Assembly: GCA_900465685.1 (NCBI GenBank)
Contig: UEGR01000026.1
Coordinates: 1 to 64,000 of the forward strand
From: Hyphomicrobiales bacterium
Lineage (GTDB): Bacteria > Pseudomonadota > Alphaproteobacteria > Rhizobiales > Rhizobiaceae
Length of the DNA stretch: 64,000 nucleotides
Direction: 5' to 3'
Shown one piece after another: positions 16,102 to 24,349 of this stretch. A program made the translations under genes and the position numbers. The first letter of the stretch is position 1. Every line of letters begins with the position of its first letter. Below the pieces are notes generated by a model. The model did no database searches. It worked only from the letters and a program-made list of their open reading frames with translations, and was not told the DNA's origin.

Positions 16102-17835
16102 ATGCCCAGAAAGCAATATGCCGATCTGCGTTCTGCACGCTGGATGTTGCCGGATGATCAGCGCTCTTCGGGTCATCGTTCCAGAACCATGCAGATGGGC
16201 TATGACCCGGTGGACTGGGAGGGCAAGCCGATCATCGCGATCATCAACACGTGGTCGGATGCACAGCCATGCCATGCCCATTTCAAAGACCGTGTGGAAT
16301 GGGTCAAACGCGGCATCTTGCAGGCCGGCGGCTTCCCCCTCGAACTGCCCGCACTGTCCCTGTCGGAAAGCTATGTCAAACCCACAACCATGCTCTATCG
16401 CAATATGCTAGCGATGGAGACCGAAGAACTGCTGCGCTCTCATCCGGTCGATGGCGCTGTTCTGATGGGCGGATGCGACAAGACCACACCAGCACTCATC
16501 ATGGGTGCCACGAGCGCCGCCCTGCCCTTTATCTTCCTGCCTGCAGGCCCGATGCTTCGCGGCAATTATGCCGGGAAGACGCTGGGTTCGGGCACCGACA
16601 TGTTCAAATTCTGGGATGAACGCCGCGCTGGCACTATCGGCAAGGAAGAATGGCAAGGCATCGAAGGCGGCATTGCTCGCAGCTATGGTCACTGCATGAC
16701 GATGGGCACGGCCTCAACAATGACAGTGATCGCCGAAGCAATGGGGCTCTCCCTTCCCGGCGCATCATCCATTCCAGCTGCCGATGCCAACCACCAACGC
16801 ATGTCTACCCAATGCGGACGCCGCATTGTCGAGATGGTCTGGGAAGATTTGAAGCCTGATCAGATCATAACGCCTGCTGCGGTTAGGAATGCGGTTATCG
16901 TTGCAATGGCGACCGGATGCTCGACCAATGCAATCATTCACCTGATTGCCATGGCGCGTCGCGCAGGCATTCCGTTGGAACTTGACGATCTTGACCGTAT
17001 CGGGCGCACGACGCCAGTGATTGCCAATATTCGACCATCAGGAACCACATATCTGATGGAAGATTTTTATTATGCTGGTGGCATTCGCGCATTGATGAAG
17101 CAACTCGCCGGCAAGCTAGACCCCACCGCGAGAACCGTCACGGGTGAAGCACTGGTGGAAGGGTTGGATAAGGTACAAGTCTGGAATGACGATGTTATCC
17201 GTCCGCTGTCCAATCCCGTTTATCACGAAGGCTCGCTGGCCGTTTTGAAGGGCAACCTGTGCCCCGATGGAGCCGTCATCAAGCCCGCGGCCTGCGATCC
17301 GAAATTCCATCGTCATAAAGGCCCGGCATTGGTTGCAGACAGCTACCCCGAGCTGAAAAAGATCATTGATGATCCCGATTATCCGCTGGCACCGGACACG
17401 GTGCTTGTATTACGGAACGCCGGGCCGCAAGGCGGTCCGGGCATGCCGGAATGGGGCATGATCCCGATGCCGAAGGCGCTTTTGAAGCTCGGTCTGCGCG
17501 ATATGGTGCGCATTTCCGATGCCCGCATGTCAGGAACCAGTTTTGGCGCCTGTGTTCTTCATGTAGCCCCTGAATCCTTCATCGGAGGGCCGCTCGCTCT
17601 GCTGAAGACAGGCGATATGGTGGAACTCGATATTCCCGCCCGCAGCCTCAACATGCTTGTTCCAGACGAAGAACTGGCTGAACGCCGCGCCGCCTGGAGA
17701 ACACCTGAGCCCAAATATGAACGCGGCTATGGCTTTGTCTTTTCCAAACATGTGGAACAGGCAGACAAGGGCTGCGACTTCGATTTTCTGAAAACCGACT
17801 TTGGCCGTCCGGTTGATGAACCGGTGATCTATTAA
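16102..17835 (+). CDS. IlvD/EDD family Fe-S sugar-acid dehydratase
   Basis: A 577-residue dehydratase of the IlvD/EDD family, in the pentonate/hexonate branch. The three cysteines that bind the 2Fe-2S cluster are in place: C57 (SDAQPCHAH), C125 (GGCDKTTP) and C198 (YGHCMTMGTAS). Mg and substrate motifs include SGTTYLMEDFYYAGG and DARMSGTSFG. The family dehydrates aldonates such as L-arabinonate, D-xylonate, D-fuconate or gluconate to 2-keto-3-deoxy acids. The gene follows udh after 92 bases and precedes an RraA-type aldolase by ten bases. The length and motifs exclude dihydroxyacid dehydratase of branched-chain synthesis as the best match. Confidence 0.87.
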   Translation: MPRKQYADLRSARWMLPDDQRSSGHRSRTMQMGYDPVDWEGKPIIAIINTWSDAQPCHAHFKDRVEWVKRGILQAGGFPLELPALSLSESYVKPTTMLYRNMLAMETEELLRSHPVDGAVLMGGCDKTTPALIMGATSAALPFIFLPAGPMLRGNYAGKTLGSGTDMFKFWDERRAGTIGKEEWQGIEGGIARSYGHCMTMGTASTMTVIAEAMGLSLPGASSIPAADANHQRMSTQCGRRIVEMVWEDLKPDQIITPAAVRNAVIVAMATGCSTNAIIHLIAMARRAGIPLELDDLDRIGRTTPVIANIRPSGTTYLMEDFYYAGGIRALMKQLAGKLDPTARTVTGEALVEGLDKVQVWNDDVIRPLSNPVYHEGSLAVLKGNLCPDGAVIKPAACDPKFHRHKGPALVADSYPELKKIIDDPDYPLAPDTVLVLRNAGPQGGPGMPEWGMIPMPKALLKLGLRDMVRISDARMSGTSFGACVLHVAPESFIGGPLALLKTGDMVELDIPARSLNMLVPDEELAERRAAWRTPEPKYERGYGFVFSKHVEQADKGCDFDFLKTDFGRPVDEPVIY

Positions 17836-17845
17836 GAGGCAGACG

Positions 17846-18571
17846 ATGAGCGAATATGTTCTCTCCGACGAAACCCGCGCCAAGCTGAAGAAGGTCTCCA
17901 CGGCCTCAGTCGCTACCGCGCTTTACAAACGTGGCCTGCGCAATCAGTTCATTCAAGGCTCGCATCAGGTAGCGCGCAAGCCAGAAAACATGGTCGGGCA
18001 GGCCTTCACCTTGCGTTATATCCCCGCGCGCGAAGACCGAAACCCTATCACGGTCTTCCGCAACCCGGATCACAAGCAGCGTGTCGCCATAGAAACCTGT
18101 CCGCCCGGATGGGTTCTGGTTATGGATGCGCGAAAGGATGCGCGCGCAGCAACAGCAGGGTCGATACTGGTGACCCGGCTTGCATTGCGCGGTGCGGCAG
18201 GCATTGTCTCGGACGGCGGTTTTCGCGACGTAACAGGAATTGGTGAATTGCCCATGCCCGCTTATTGCGCAAAGGCATCAGCGCCAACCAATCTGACCTT
18301 GCATGAAGCGATCGACATCAATGTGCCAATTTCCTGCGGCGACGCAGCAGTGTTCCCCGGTGACGTGCTGGTGGGCGATGCCGATGGCGTCATGGTTATT
18401 CCCGCGCATCTTTGCGAGGAAATCGCCGAGGAATGTGTCGGTATGGAAACCTACGAAGATTTCGTGTTGGAAGAGGTGAAAAACGGCGAGGCTATCATTG
18501 GACTTTACCCCTGTACCAAAGAGGAATTCGAACGGAAATTCCAGACATGGCGGCGCGACCATAATCGATAG
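17846..18571 (+). CDS. RraA/HMG-CHA aldolase family protein, likely class II pyruvate aldolase
   Basis: A 241-residue protein of the RraA fold. It keeps the aldolase motif GSILVTRLALRGAAGIVSDGGFRDV spread over about 112-136, including the Arg and the Asp that bind the substrate carboxylate and divalent metal, and GDADGVMVIP near 175. Relatives cleave 4-hydroxy-4-methyl-2-oxoglutarate or act as oxaloacetate decarboxylases. Ten bases after the IlvD/EDD dehydratase, it probably cleaves the 2-keto-3-deoxy acid made there. It is the last gene of the rightward sugar-acid run. A role as RNase E inhibitor is unlikely in this setting. Confidence 0.8.
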   Translation: MSEYVLSDETRAKLKKVSTASVATALYKRGLRNQFIQGSHQVARKPENMVGQAFTLRYIPAREDRNPITVFRNPDHKQRVAIETCPPGWVLVMDARKDARAATAGSILVTRLALRGAAGIVSDGGFRDVTGIGELPMPAYCAKASAPTNLTLHEAIDINVPISCGDAAVFPGDVLVGDADGVMVIPAHLCEEIAEECVGMETYEDFVLEEVKNGEAIIGLYPCTKEEFERKFQTWRRDHNR

Positions 18572-18586
18572 CGAGATCAGCAGTCT

Positions 18587-18628
18587 TGAACGACATGCCA
18601 GATTCTTACGACAACCATTTGTCGTTCA
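18587..18628. other. Inverted repeat between convergent genes
   Basis: TGAACGACA (18587-18595) is repeated in inverse at 18620-18628 with a 24-base loop, overlapping the stop of the leftward aminopeptidase. It sits at the meeting point of two convergent transcripts and could help end either one, though there is no T-run. Confidence 0.3.
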
Positions 18629-19414
18629 CACTGCGTGTTTTACAGTTGCCAGCATTTTCGTTTCGTCGGGACGCAGAGTCAGAACACGTACACCATTGCT
18701 GGTGACTGCAACCGTGTGCTCGAACTGTGCCGACAGCTTCCCGTCGCGTGTAACCACCGTCCAGCCATCCTTTTCGGTTTTCACCTTGGCAGTCCCCTGA
18801 TTGAGCATCGGCTCGATGGTGAAAACCATACCTTCGCGCAAGCGTTCTCCGGTGCCCGGTTTACCGAAATGGAGAACCTGCGGTTCCTCGTGCATTTGCG
18901 TACCGATACCATGCCCGCAATATTCGCGCACAACGCTGTAGTCATGCCGCTTGGTATGGCGCTCGATGGCATAACCAATATCGCCCAGCGTCGCGCCGGG
19001 ACGCACCGCCGCAATGCCTTTCCACAGCGCCTCATAAGTCACGCGTACCAGACGGGATGCAAAAGGCGCAACGTCGCCAATCATGTAAGTCTTGCTGGAA
19101 TCCGCAATATAGCCGCCCCTTTCAAGGGTGATATCGAAGTTGATGATCTCGCCATTCGCAATGACGTCATCATCGGACGGCATGCCGTGGCAAACAACAT
19201 CGTTTTTTGAGGCGTTCAGGACGAATGGATAGTCATACTGCCCTTTACTGGCAGGCCGCGCCTGTAGTTCGCCGGTAATGAACTCCTCGACCAGATCATT
19301 GACCTGCATCGTTGTCATCCCAGCAAGCGGCGTGCGATCCAGAAGCGAAAACACAGAAGCCAGCAATGCTCCAGATATCGCCATCTGCTCAACTTCGGCA
19401 GGCGTTTTCGTCAT
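18626..19414 (-). CDS. map: Type I methionine aminopeptidase, coupled to a ParD-like gene
   Basis: A 262-residue methionine aminopeptidase that trims initiator Met from nascent proteins. All expected metal and catalytic residues are visible: H76, D94, D105, H168, E201 and E232. It lacks the N-terminal zinc-finger of eukaryotic forms. The ATG at 19414 overlaps the stop of the upstream ParD-like gene (ATGA). This is unlikely to be the housekeeping copy, which normally lies elsewhere in alphaproteobacteria; as an accessory copy coupled to an antitoxin-like DNA binder it may be regulated or act in a toxin-antitoxin-like pair. The accessory status is inferred. Confidence 0.9.
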   Translation of the reverse strand: MTKTPAEVEQMAISGALLASVFSLLDRTPLAGMTTMQVNDLVEEFITGELQARPASKGQYDYPFVLNASKNDVVCHGMPSDDDVIANGEIINFDITLERGGYIADSSKTYMIGDVAPFASRLVRVTYEALWKGIAAVRPGATLGDIGYAIERHTKRHDYSVVREYCGHGIGTQMHEEPQVLHFGKPGTGERLREGMVFTIEPMLNQGTAKVKTEKDGWTVVTRDGKLSAQFEHTVAVTSNGVRVLTLRPDETKMLATVKHAV

Positions 19415-19623
19415 GATGGCCGAACGACCATAACGGGGATTTCTACCTGTGCCGCACGCAGCTGCATCTGCACAATTTCGTTGAACGACATATCGGGATT
19501 GGCCTGCGCCAGCATTCCGATCTTCATCCAATATTCAGCCTGCGCATTGATCGAGCGGCACATGACGTCGCTCGCCTTACGCAATTCTTCATGCAGGTCG
19601 TCACCGATCTTCACGATACCCAT
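19411..19623 (-). CDS. ParD-like family protein (antitoxin-like)
   Basis: A 70-residue protein matching the ParD-like family in pattern: MGIVKIGDDLHEELRKAS is a ribbon-helix-helix-like opening, followed by SINAQAEYWMKIGMLAQ, as in ParD/RHH antitoxins, and a short tail. The ATG at 19623 has GGAG six bases upstream, better than the in-frame TTG before it. No ParE or other small toxin gene adjoins; the coupled gene is a methionine aminopeptidase. A pair of AT-rich palindromic sites lies just upstream, as expected for an autoregulating RHH protein. Confidence 0.75.
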   Translation of the reverse strand: MGIVKIGDDLHEELRKASDVMCRSINAQAEYWMKIGMLAQANPDMSFNEIVQMQLRAAQVEIPVMVVRPS

Positions 19624-19648
19624 CAATGTCTCCTAGTTCAATGCCATT

Positions 19649-19680
19649 ATATGAATCATATACGTTTCATATATCATATG
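19649..19680 (-). promoter_or_regulatory. AT-rich palindromic sites before the ParD-like gene
   Basis: ATATGA-A-TCATAT (19649-19661) is a perfect palindrome, and the half-site (A/T)ATCATAT recurs at 19654-19661 and 19672-19679, 18 bases apart, close to two helical turns. The sites lie 25 bases from the ATG at 19623, a position expected for an autoregulatory operator of a ribbon-helix-helix protein. Confidence 0.5.
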
Positions 19681-19782
19681 CAATACGCCGAGCAGAGCCT
19701 TCTGCACGGCTGTGCATATTTCAATTTAAAACAGAACAATTGAACCATTTAACAAAAATTCGGAATGAATTTTACAAATGCG

Positions 19783-19813
19783 TTGACAGATCTGCGCAAA
19801 AAGCAAAGATTAT
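19783..19813 (+). promoter_or_regulatory. Candidate promoter of the AfuABC-like operon
   Basis: TTGACA (19783-19788) is followed after 17-19 bases by an AAGATTAT stretch (19806-19813) that could serve as -10. The coding start at 19868 follows a clear GGGAGGG site, giving a leader of about 50 bases. The -10 is imperfect. Confidence 0.4.
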
Positions 19814-19867
19814 GCACACGTTTGCAAAAACGTCGGCGTGGAGGCGCCGGACATTGGGAGGGAAACA

Positions 19868-20893
19868 ATGCGTTCGACATTTTTGATTGCGGCGCTCGCC
19901 GCTGGTATATCGTCAATAACTTTCGCAGCACATGCCGCTGGCAATCTCAATTTGATCTGTTCGGCTGACGTCGTGATCTGCGAGCAGATGAAGAACATGT
20001 TCGAAAAAGATAGCGGCATCAAAGTGAACATGGTTCGGCTTTCTTCCGGCGAAACCTATGCGAAGATTCGTGCCGAGGCACGCAACCCCAAGACCGATAT
20101 CTGGTGGGCGGGTACCGGCGACCCCCATTTGCAGGCTGCCTCTGAAGGGCTGACGCTGGAATATAAATCACCGATGCTCGATCAGTTGCAGGACTGGGCC
20201 AAGAAACAGGCGGAAAGCGCCAATTATCGCACTGTCGGCGTTTATGCGGGCGCGCTTGGCTGGGGCTACAACACCGACATTCTGGCCAAAAAGCAGCTGA
20301 AAGAACCCAAATGCTGGGCTGACTTGCTGGACGCGTCCTACAAGGGCGAAATTCAGATGGCCAACCCCAACTCTTCCGGCACTGCCTATACTGCGCTTGC
20401 AACGCTGGTGCAGATCATGGGTGAGGACAAGGCCTATGATTACCTGAAGAAACTCAACGAGAACGTTTCTCAATATACCAAATCTGGTTCAGCGCCCGTC
20501 AAATCGGCTGCGCGGGGAGAGACAGGCATTGGCATTGTTTTCATGCATGACGCTGTGTCGATGACTGCCGAAGGGTTCCCGGTCAAATCGATCGCTCCTT
20601 GCGAAGGAACAGGCTATGAAATCGGCTCCATGTCCATCGTCAAAGGTGCCAAGAACCTCGACAATGCGAAGAAGTGGTATGACTGGGCGCTCACGGCAGA
20701 TGTTCAATCTCATATGAAGGATGCCAAATCCTTCCAGCTTCCGTCGAACAAGTCCGCCGAAGTACCAAAAGAATCACCGCGCTTTGAGGATATCAAGCTC
20801 ATCGATTATGACTTCAAGACCTATGGTGATCCCGCCAAGCGCAAAGAGCTTCTGGAGCGATGGGACAAGGAAATTGGCGCGCACGCCAATTGA
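19868..20893 (+). CDS. ABC transporter substrate-binding protein, AfuA/FbpA-like
   Basis: A 341-residue periplasmic binding protein with a Sec signal (1-24, ending AHAAG). The mature start NLNLICSADVVICEQMKNMFEKDSGI and the DIWWAGTGDPHLQAA segment match the family first annotated as ferric-iron or 2-aminoethylphosphonate binders and later shown to include the hexose-phosphate binder AfuA. No pair of tyrosines arranged as in iron binders could be singled out. The partner genes are a fused double permease, an ATPase and an inositol-monophosphatase family enzyme, which favours a phosphorylated organic ligand. Confidence 0.85.
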   Translation: MRSTFLIAALAAGISSITFAAHAAGNLNLICSADVVICEQMKNMFEKDSGIKVNMVRLSSGETYAKIRAEARNPKTDIWWAGTGDPHLQAASEGLTLEYKSPMLDQLQDWAKKQAESANYRTVGVYAGALGWGYNTDILAKKQLKEPKCWADLLDASYKGEIQMANPNSSGTAYTALATLVQIMGEDKAYDYLKKLNENVSQYTKSGSAPVKSAARGETGIGIVFMHDAVSMTAEGFPVKSIAPCEGTGYEIGSMSIVKGAKNLDNAKKWYDWALTADVQSHMKDAKSFQLPSNKSAEVPKESPRFEDIKLIDYDFKTYGDPAKRKELLERWDKEIGAHAN

Positions 20894-20924
20894 TCCTGCT
20901 TTGAACTTTCTATCGTCGTTTGGA

Positions 20925-20948
20925 CGCGTTGCCGCTACTGGCAACGCG
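20925..20948 (+). terminator. Intercistronic hairpin after the AfuA-like gene
   Basis: A 9-bp perfect stem CGCGTTGCC/GGCAACGCG (20925-20933, 20940-20948) with a 6-base loop lies 32 bases after the binding-protein stop and before the permease gene, with no T-run. It probably stabilises the upstream message or reduces read-through. Confidence 0.6.
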
Positions 20949-21027
20949 CCTGCCCTGAATGGCTTTGCGGCGAAAACCTAAACCGGTCATCGCTGTAAAT
21001 CTGAAACACGAAGGGAAGCGGGCACCC

Positions 21028-23253
21028 ATGGTTCAGCAAAATCGCAGACTGGATATCGTCCTGGCGCTTGCACTGGTCGCCTTCGTTCTATTGCCATGGT
21101 ATCGCATAGAAGATGGCTTCTTGAGCTTCGGCTGGCTCGCGGACATGTTCAGCGAAAGTGCTACCGCACCCGGAATTTTGCAGATATTTGCCTTTTCTCG
21201 CCATTGGCTTGGCATACCCGTCGCTTTGATGCTCGTTTGTGCATTTGCCCGCATCGCATTGCCCGTGGGCAGTCGCAGTCCCATTCTGATCTGGGCAAGC
21301 CTAATTGGCCTTCTGTTCCTCGTCCTTCAAGGGCTGGCAATCGGCATTTCTGGTTGGAACTGGACAATCAGCGAAAATCTATTCGGTCCGCTCGTTGATG
21401 GGCAACCGGCCTTCGGTGCCGGCGCTCTTCTGATCTGCCTTAGTTTTCTACTGATTTTCTCGTTCGGTCTTGCAGAGCGCGGCGTCATGAAAGGCGATGC
21501 TTTTGTCGTCTCCTCGATCACCTTGCTCGTCGCTTTGGTAGGCGTGTTTGTATTCTATCCAGTGCTCAGTATGTTTGCTGGCTCCGTTCAGGATTTCGAT
21601 GGTTTGTTCAAACCGGAAGGTTTCATCGGGAACATACAAGACGCCTCGATCTGGAGTTTCGCCTGCATTGTTGGAGAAGGACGCTGCGGTGTCGCATGGC
21701 GCACATTGTGGCTTGCGTTGATGACAGCATCTGGCTCGACACTACTAGGCCTCGCTTTCGCGCTCGTTGCCACGCGAACCGCCTTCCCCTTCAAAAAGGG
21801 GCTTCGGCTTCTGACCATCCTTCCGATCATCACACCGCCATTCGTTGTCGGTCTCGCACTGACATTATTGTTCGGACGCGCAGGCGTGGTAACCGAACAG
21901 ATCTCTAACATATTCGGTGTCGAGCCGGGTCGCTGGCTCTATGGTCTCACCGGCATCTGGATCGCGCAGGTTCTGTCCTTCACGCCAATCTCCTTTCTGG
22001 TTCTCATCGGCGTTGTTGAAGGCGTGTCACCGTCAATGGAAGAAGCGTCGCAAACATTGCGAGCCGACCGTTGGCGCACATTCCGCAGAGTTTCGCTGCC
22101 TTTAATGGCGCCAGGTCTTGCCAATGCTTTTCTGATCGCATTCATCGAAAGCATGGCCGACTTCGGCAACCCCATGGTGCTGGGCGGTAGCAACGGAGTG
22201 TTGTCGACCGAAATCTTCTTCGTGGTGGTCGGCGCACAAAACGATCCATCGCGCGCAGCCGTGCTGGCCATGGTGCTTCTATGCTTCACGCTGAGTGCCT
22301 TCCTTATCCAGCGCCTTTGGCTGGCGGGCAAGAATTTTGCGACCGTTACCGGCAAGGGCGATTCAGGCGTGCACGCCGCCCTGCCGCGTGGATTGAAAAT
22401 CGGCGTCTATGCACTGGTCATTCCATGGATGATGTTCACCGTCATCGTTTATCTCATGATCCTCATTGGCGGCTTTGTGCGCCAGTGGGGGCTGGATAAC
22501 ACCCTGACGCTGGAGCACTATGCACGCGCTTTTTCCATTAGTTGGACCGAAAACGGCATCGCATGGACCGGCGTCGCTTGGAACTCGTTCTGGACCACGA
22601 TGGAAATCTCTCTGCTCTCAGCACCGCTTACAGCCGCCGTTGGCCTGCTCACTGCCTATCTGATTGTCCGCCAGCGTTTTGTTGGGCGTAATGTGTTCGA
22701 ATTTGCGCTGATGCTGAGCTTTGCAATTCCCGGCACCGTGATTGGCGTCAGCTACATTATGGCGTTTAATCTGCCGCCACTCGAAATGACGGGCACTGCG
22801 GCAATCCTTATCGCCTGCTTTGTCTTCCGTAACATGCCAGTAGGCGTTCGCGGAGGCGTCGCGGCAATGAGCCAGCTCGACAAAAGCCTCGACGAAGCAT
22901 CGCTGACTTTGCGGGCCAACAGTTTCCGGACCATTCGTAAAGTCATTCTGCCGCTTTTGCGCCCGGCCATTACCGCCGCATTGGTCTATTCATTTGTGCG
23001 CGCCATCACGTCAATCAGTGCTGTGATCTTTCTGGTCTCGGCCCAATACAATATGGCAACATCCTATATCGTTGGCCTTGTCGAAAATGGCGAATTCGGG
23101 GTCGCCATCGCTTACTCCTCAATGCTGATTGTTGTGATGATCGTCATCATCACTGGGTTCCAGATGCTTGTCGGCGAACGAAAACTCAGACGAGAAAACC
23201 GTGTTGCCGCAGTCACGCCCGTCAAAACCGTTAATCAGGAGAAAGTAGCATGA
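21028..23253 (+). CDS. ABC transporter permease, fused two-domain (AfuB/FbpB-like)
   Basis: A 741-residue permease made of two tandem channel domains in one chain, each with an EAA loop: MEEASQTLRADRWRTFRRVSLPL in the first half and LDEASLTLRANSFRTIRKVILPL in the second. About twelve to fourteen helices are predicted, with extra N-terminal helices (about 10-160). The ATG at 21028 follows GAAGGGA; an in-frame ATG at 20959 would add 23 charged residues without a site. The stop overlaps the ATPase start by four bases. Confidence 0.88.
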   Translation: MVQQNRRLDIVLALALVAFVLLPWYRIEDGFLSFGWLADMFSESATAPGILQIFAFSRHWLGIPVALMLVCAFARIALPVGSRSPILIWASLIGLLFLVLQGLAIGISGWNWTISENLFGPLVDGQPAFGAGALLICLSFLLIFSFGLAERGVMKGDAFVVSSITLLVALVGVFVFYPVLSMFAGSVQDFDGLFKPEGFIGNIQDASIWSFACIVGEGRCGVAWRTLWLALMTASGSTLLGLAFALVATRTAFPFKKGLRLLTILPIITPPFVVGLALTLLFGRAGVVTEQISNIFGVEPGRWLYGLTGIWIAQVLSFTPISFLVLIGVVEGVSPSMEEASQTLRADRWRTFRRVSLPLMAPGLANAFLIAFIESMADFGNPMVLGGSNGVLSTEIFFVVVGAQNDPSRAAVLAMVLLCFTLSAFLIQRLWLAGKNFATVTGKGDSGVHAALPRGLKIGVYALVIPWMMFTVIVYLMILIGGFVRQWGLDNTLTLEHYARAFSISWTENGIAWTGVAWNSFWTTMEISLLSAPLTAAVGLLTAYLIVRQRFVGRNVFEFALMLSFAIPGTVIGVSYIMAFNLPPLEMTGTAAILIACFVFRNMPVGVRGGVAAMSQLDKSLDEASLTLRANSFRTIRKVILPLLRPAITAALVYSFVRAITSISAVIFLVSAQYNMATSYIVGLVENGEFGVAIAYSSMLIVVMIVIITGFQMLVGERKLRRENRVAAVTPVKTVNQEKVA

Positions 23254-24311
23254 CTACGATCCGTCCCGGCTCCGTGACTTTCGAGAACGTCTCCAAAAAA
23301 TTTGGAAGCTTCACCGCCCTGCCTGACTTGTCCCTCATTGTTGAGCCGGGAACACTGGTCACCCTGCTGGGACCATCCGGCTGCGGTAAGACAACCACCC
23401 TGCGCCTGCTCGCCGGGCTGGAACACCCAACGTCGGGACGCATTCTGATCGGTGGAAAAGACGTCACAAATCTCCCTGCCAATGAACGCGACGTTTCCAT
23501 GGTGTTCCAGTCTTACGCGCTGTTTCCACATATGAGCTCGCTGGACAATGTTGCCTATGGCTTGGAATCTTCCGGCTTCAAGAAGGCAGAGGCGCGTGAA
23601 CGTGCGGAAGAAGGACTGAAGTTGGTTGGTCTGGCCGGTATGGGCCATCGCCTGCCTGCGGAACTTTCGGGCGGGCAACAGCAGCGTGTGGCTGTGGCTC
23701 GTGCTTTGGTACTGGAACCACAGGTTCTGCTTCTCGATGAGCCGCTTTCCAATCTTGATGCGCGACTGCGCCGACGCGTACGAACGGAAATCCGTGAGTT
23801 GCAACAACGCCTTGGATTTACGGCGGTCTATGTCACCCATGATCAGGACGAAGCGCTGGCTGTTTCAGATACCATCATCGTGATGAAGGAAGGCAATATT
23901 GCTCAGAAAGGCAGCCCGCGTGACCTTTATGAGTCACCGGCCTCCGCTTTCATCGCCGATTTTATGGGAGAGGCGAATGTGGTTCCCTGCGAAGTGATTT
24001 CCACCAAAAACAACGAAGCCGTTATCCGGATCGGCGCACTGACGCACCGTGTCGCTGCGCGCAATGCCAGAACTGGGCCTGCACAACTGGCGATCCGCCC
24101 GAACGCTGTCAATTTGCAGCCGATGGCTGGTGGTGATTTTCCGGGCCGTATCGCGCACGCCGCTTATCTGGGAGATCACATTGAATATGAGATCGAAACC
24201 GAACATGGCAAACTCTTCATAGTCGATCCAGAAGCGGAGCAGGCCTTGCCGCCACTCACCGACGTCTCGATACACTTCAAGACACGTGGACTCGCCCTTA
24301 TCAGTCAATAG
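23250..24311 (+). CDS. ABC transporter ATP-binding protein (AfuC/FbpC-like)
   Basis: A 353-residue ATPase with Walker A GPSGCGKTT (about 40-48), Q-loop in MVFQSYALFPHM, signature ELSGGQQQR, Walker B VLLLDEP and H-switch in THDQDEA. The C-terminal 110 residues form a TOBE region. It is translationally coupled (ATGA, 23250-23253) to the fused permease and lies 38 bases before the phosphatase gene. Confidence 0.9.
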   Translation: MTTIRPGSVTFENVSKKFGSFTALPDLSLIVEPGTLVTLLGPSGCGKTTTLRLLAGLEHPTSGRILIGGKDVTNLPANERDVSMVFQSYALFPHMSSLDNVAYGLESSGFKKAEARERAEEGLKLVGLAGMGHRLPAELSGGQQQRVAVARALVLEPQVLLLDEPLSNLDARLRRRVRTEIRELQQRLGFTAVYVTHDQDEALAVSDTIIVMKEGNIAQKGSPRDLYESPASAFIADFMGEANVVPCEVISTKNNEAVIRIGALTHRVAARNARTGPAQLAIRPNAVNLQPMAGGDFPGRIAHAAYLGDHIEYEIETEHGKLFIVDPEAEQALPPLTDVSIHFKTRGLALISQ

Positions 24312-24349
24312 ACCGTAGTAGCCATCTCTATTTCCGACGAAAGCAGAAA

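Noticed and set aside
16102-17835. Dihydroxyacid dehydratase (ilvD) of branched-chain amino acid synthesis
   Set aside because: The C57/C125/C198 contexts and the ARMSGTSFG, FLKTDFG ending fit the sugar-acid branch, and the neighbours are sugar-acid genes.
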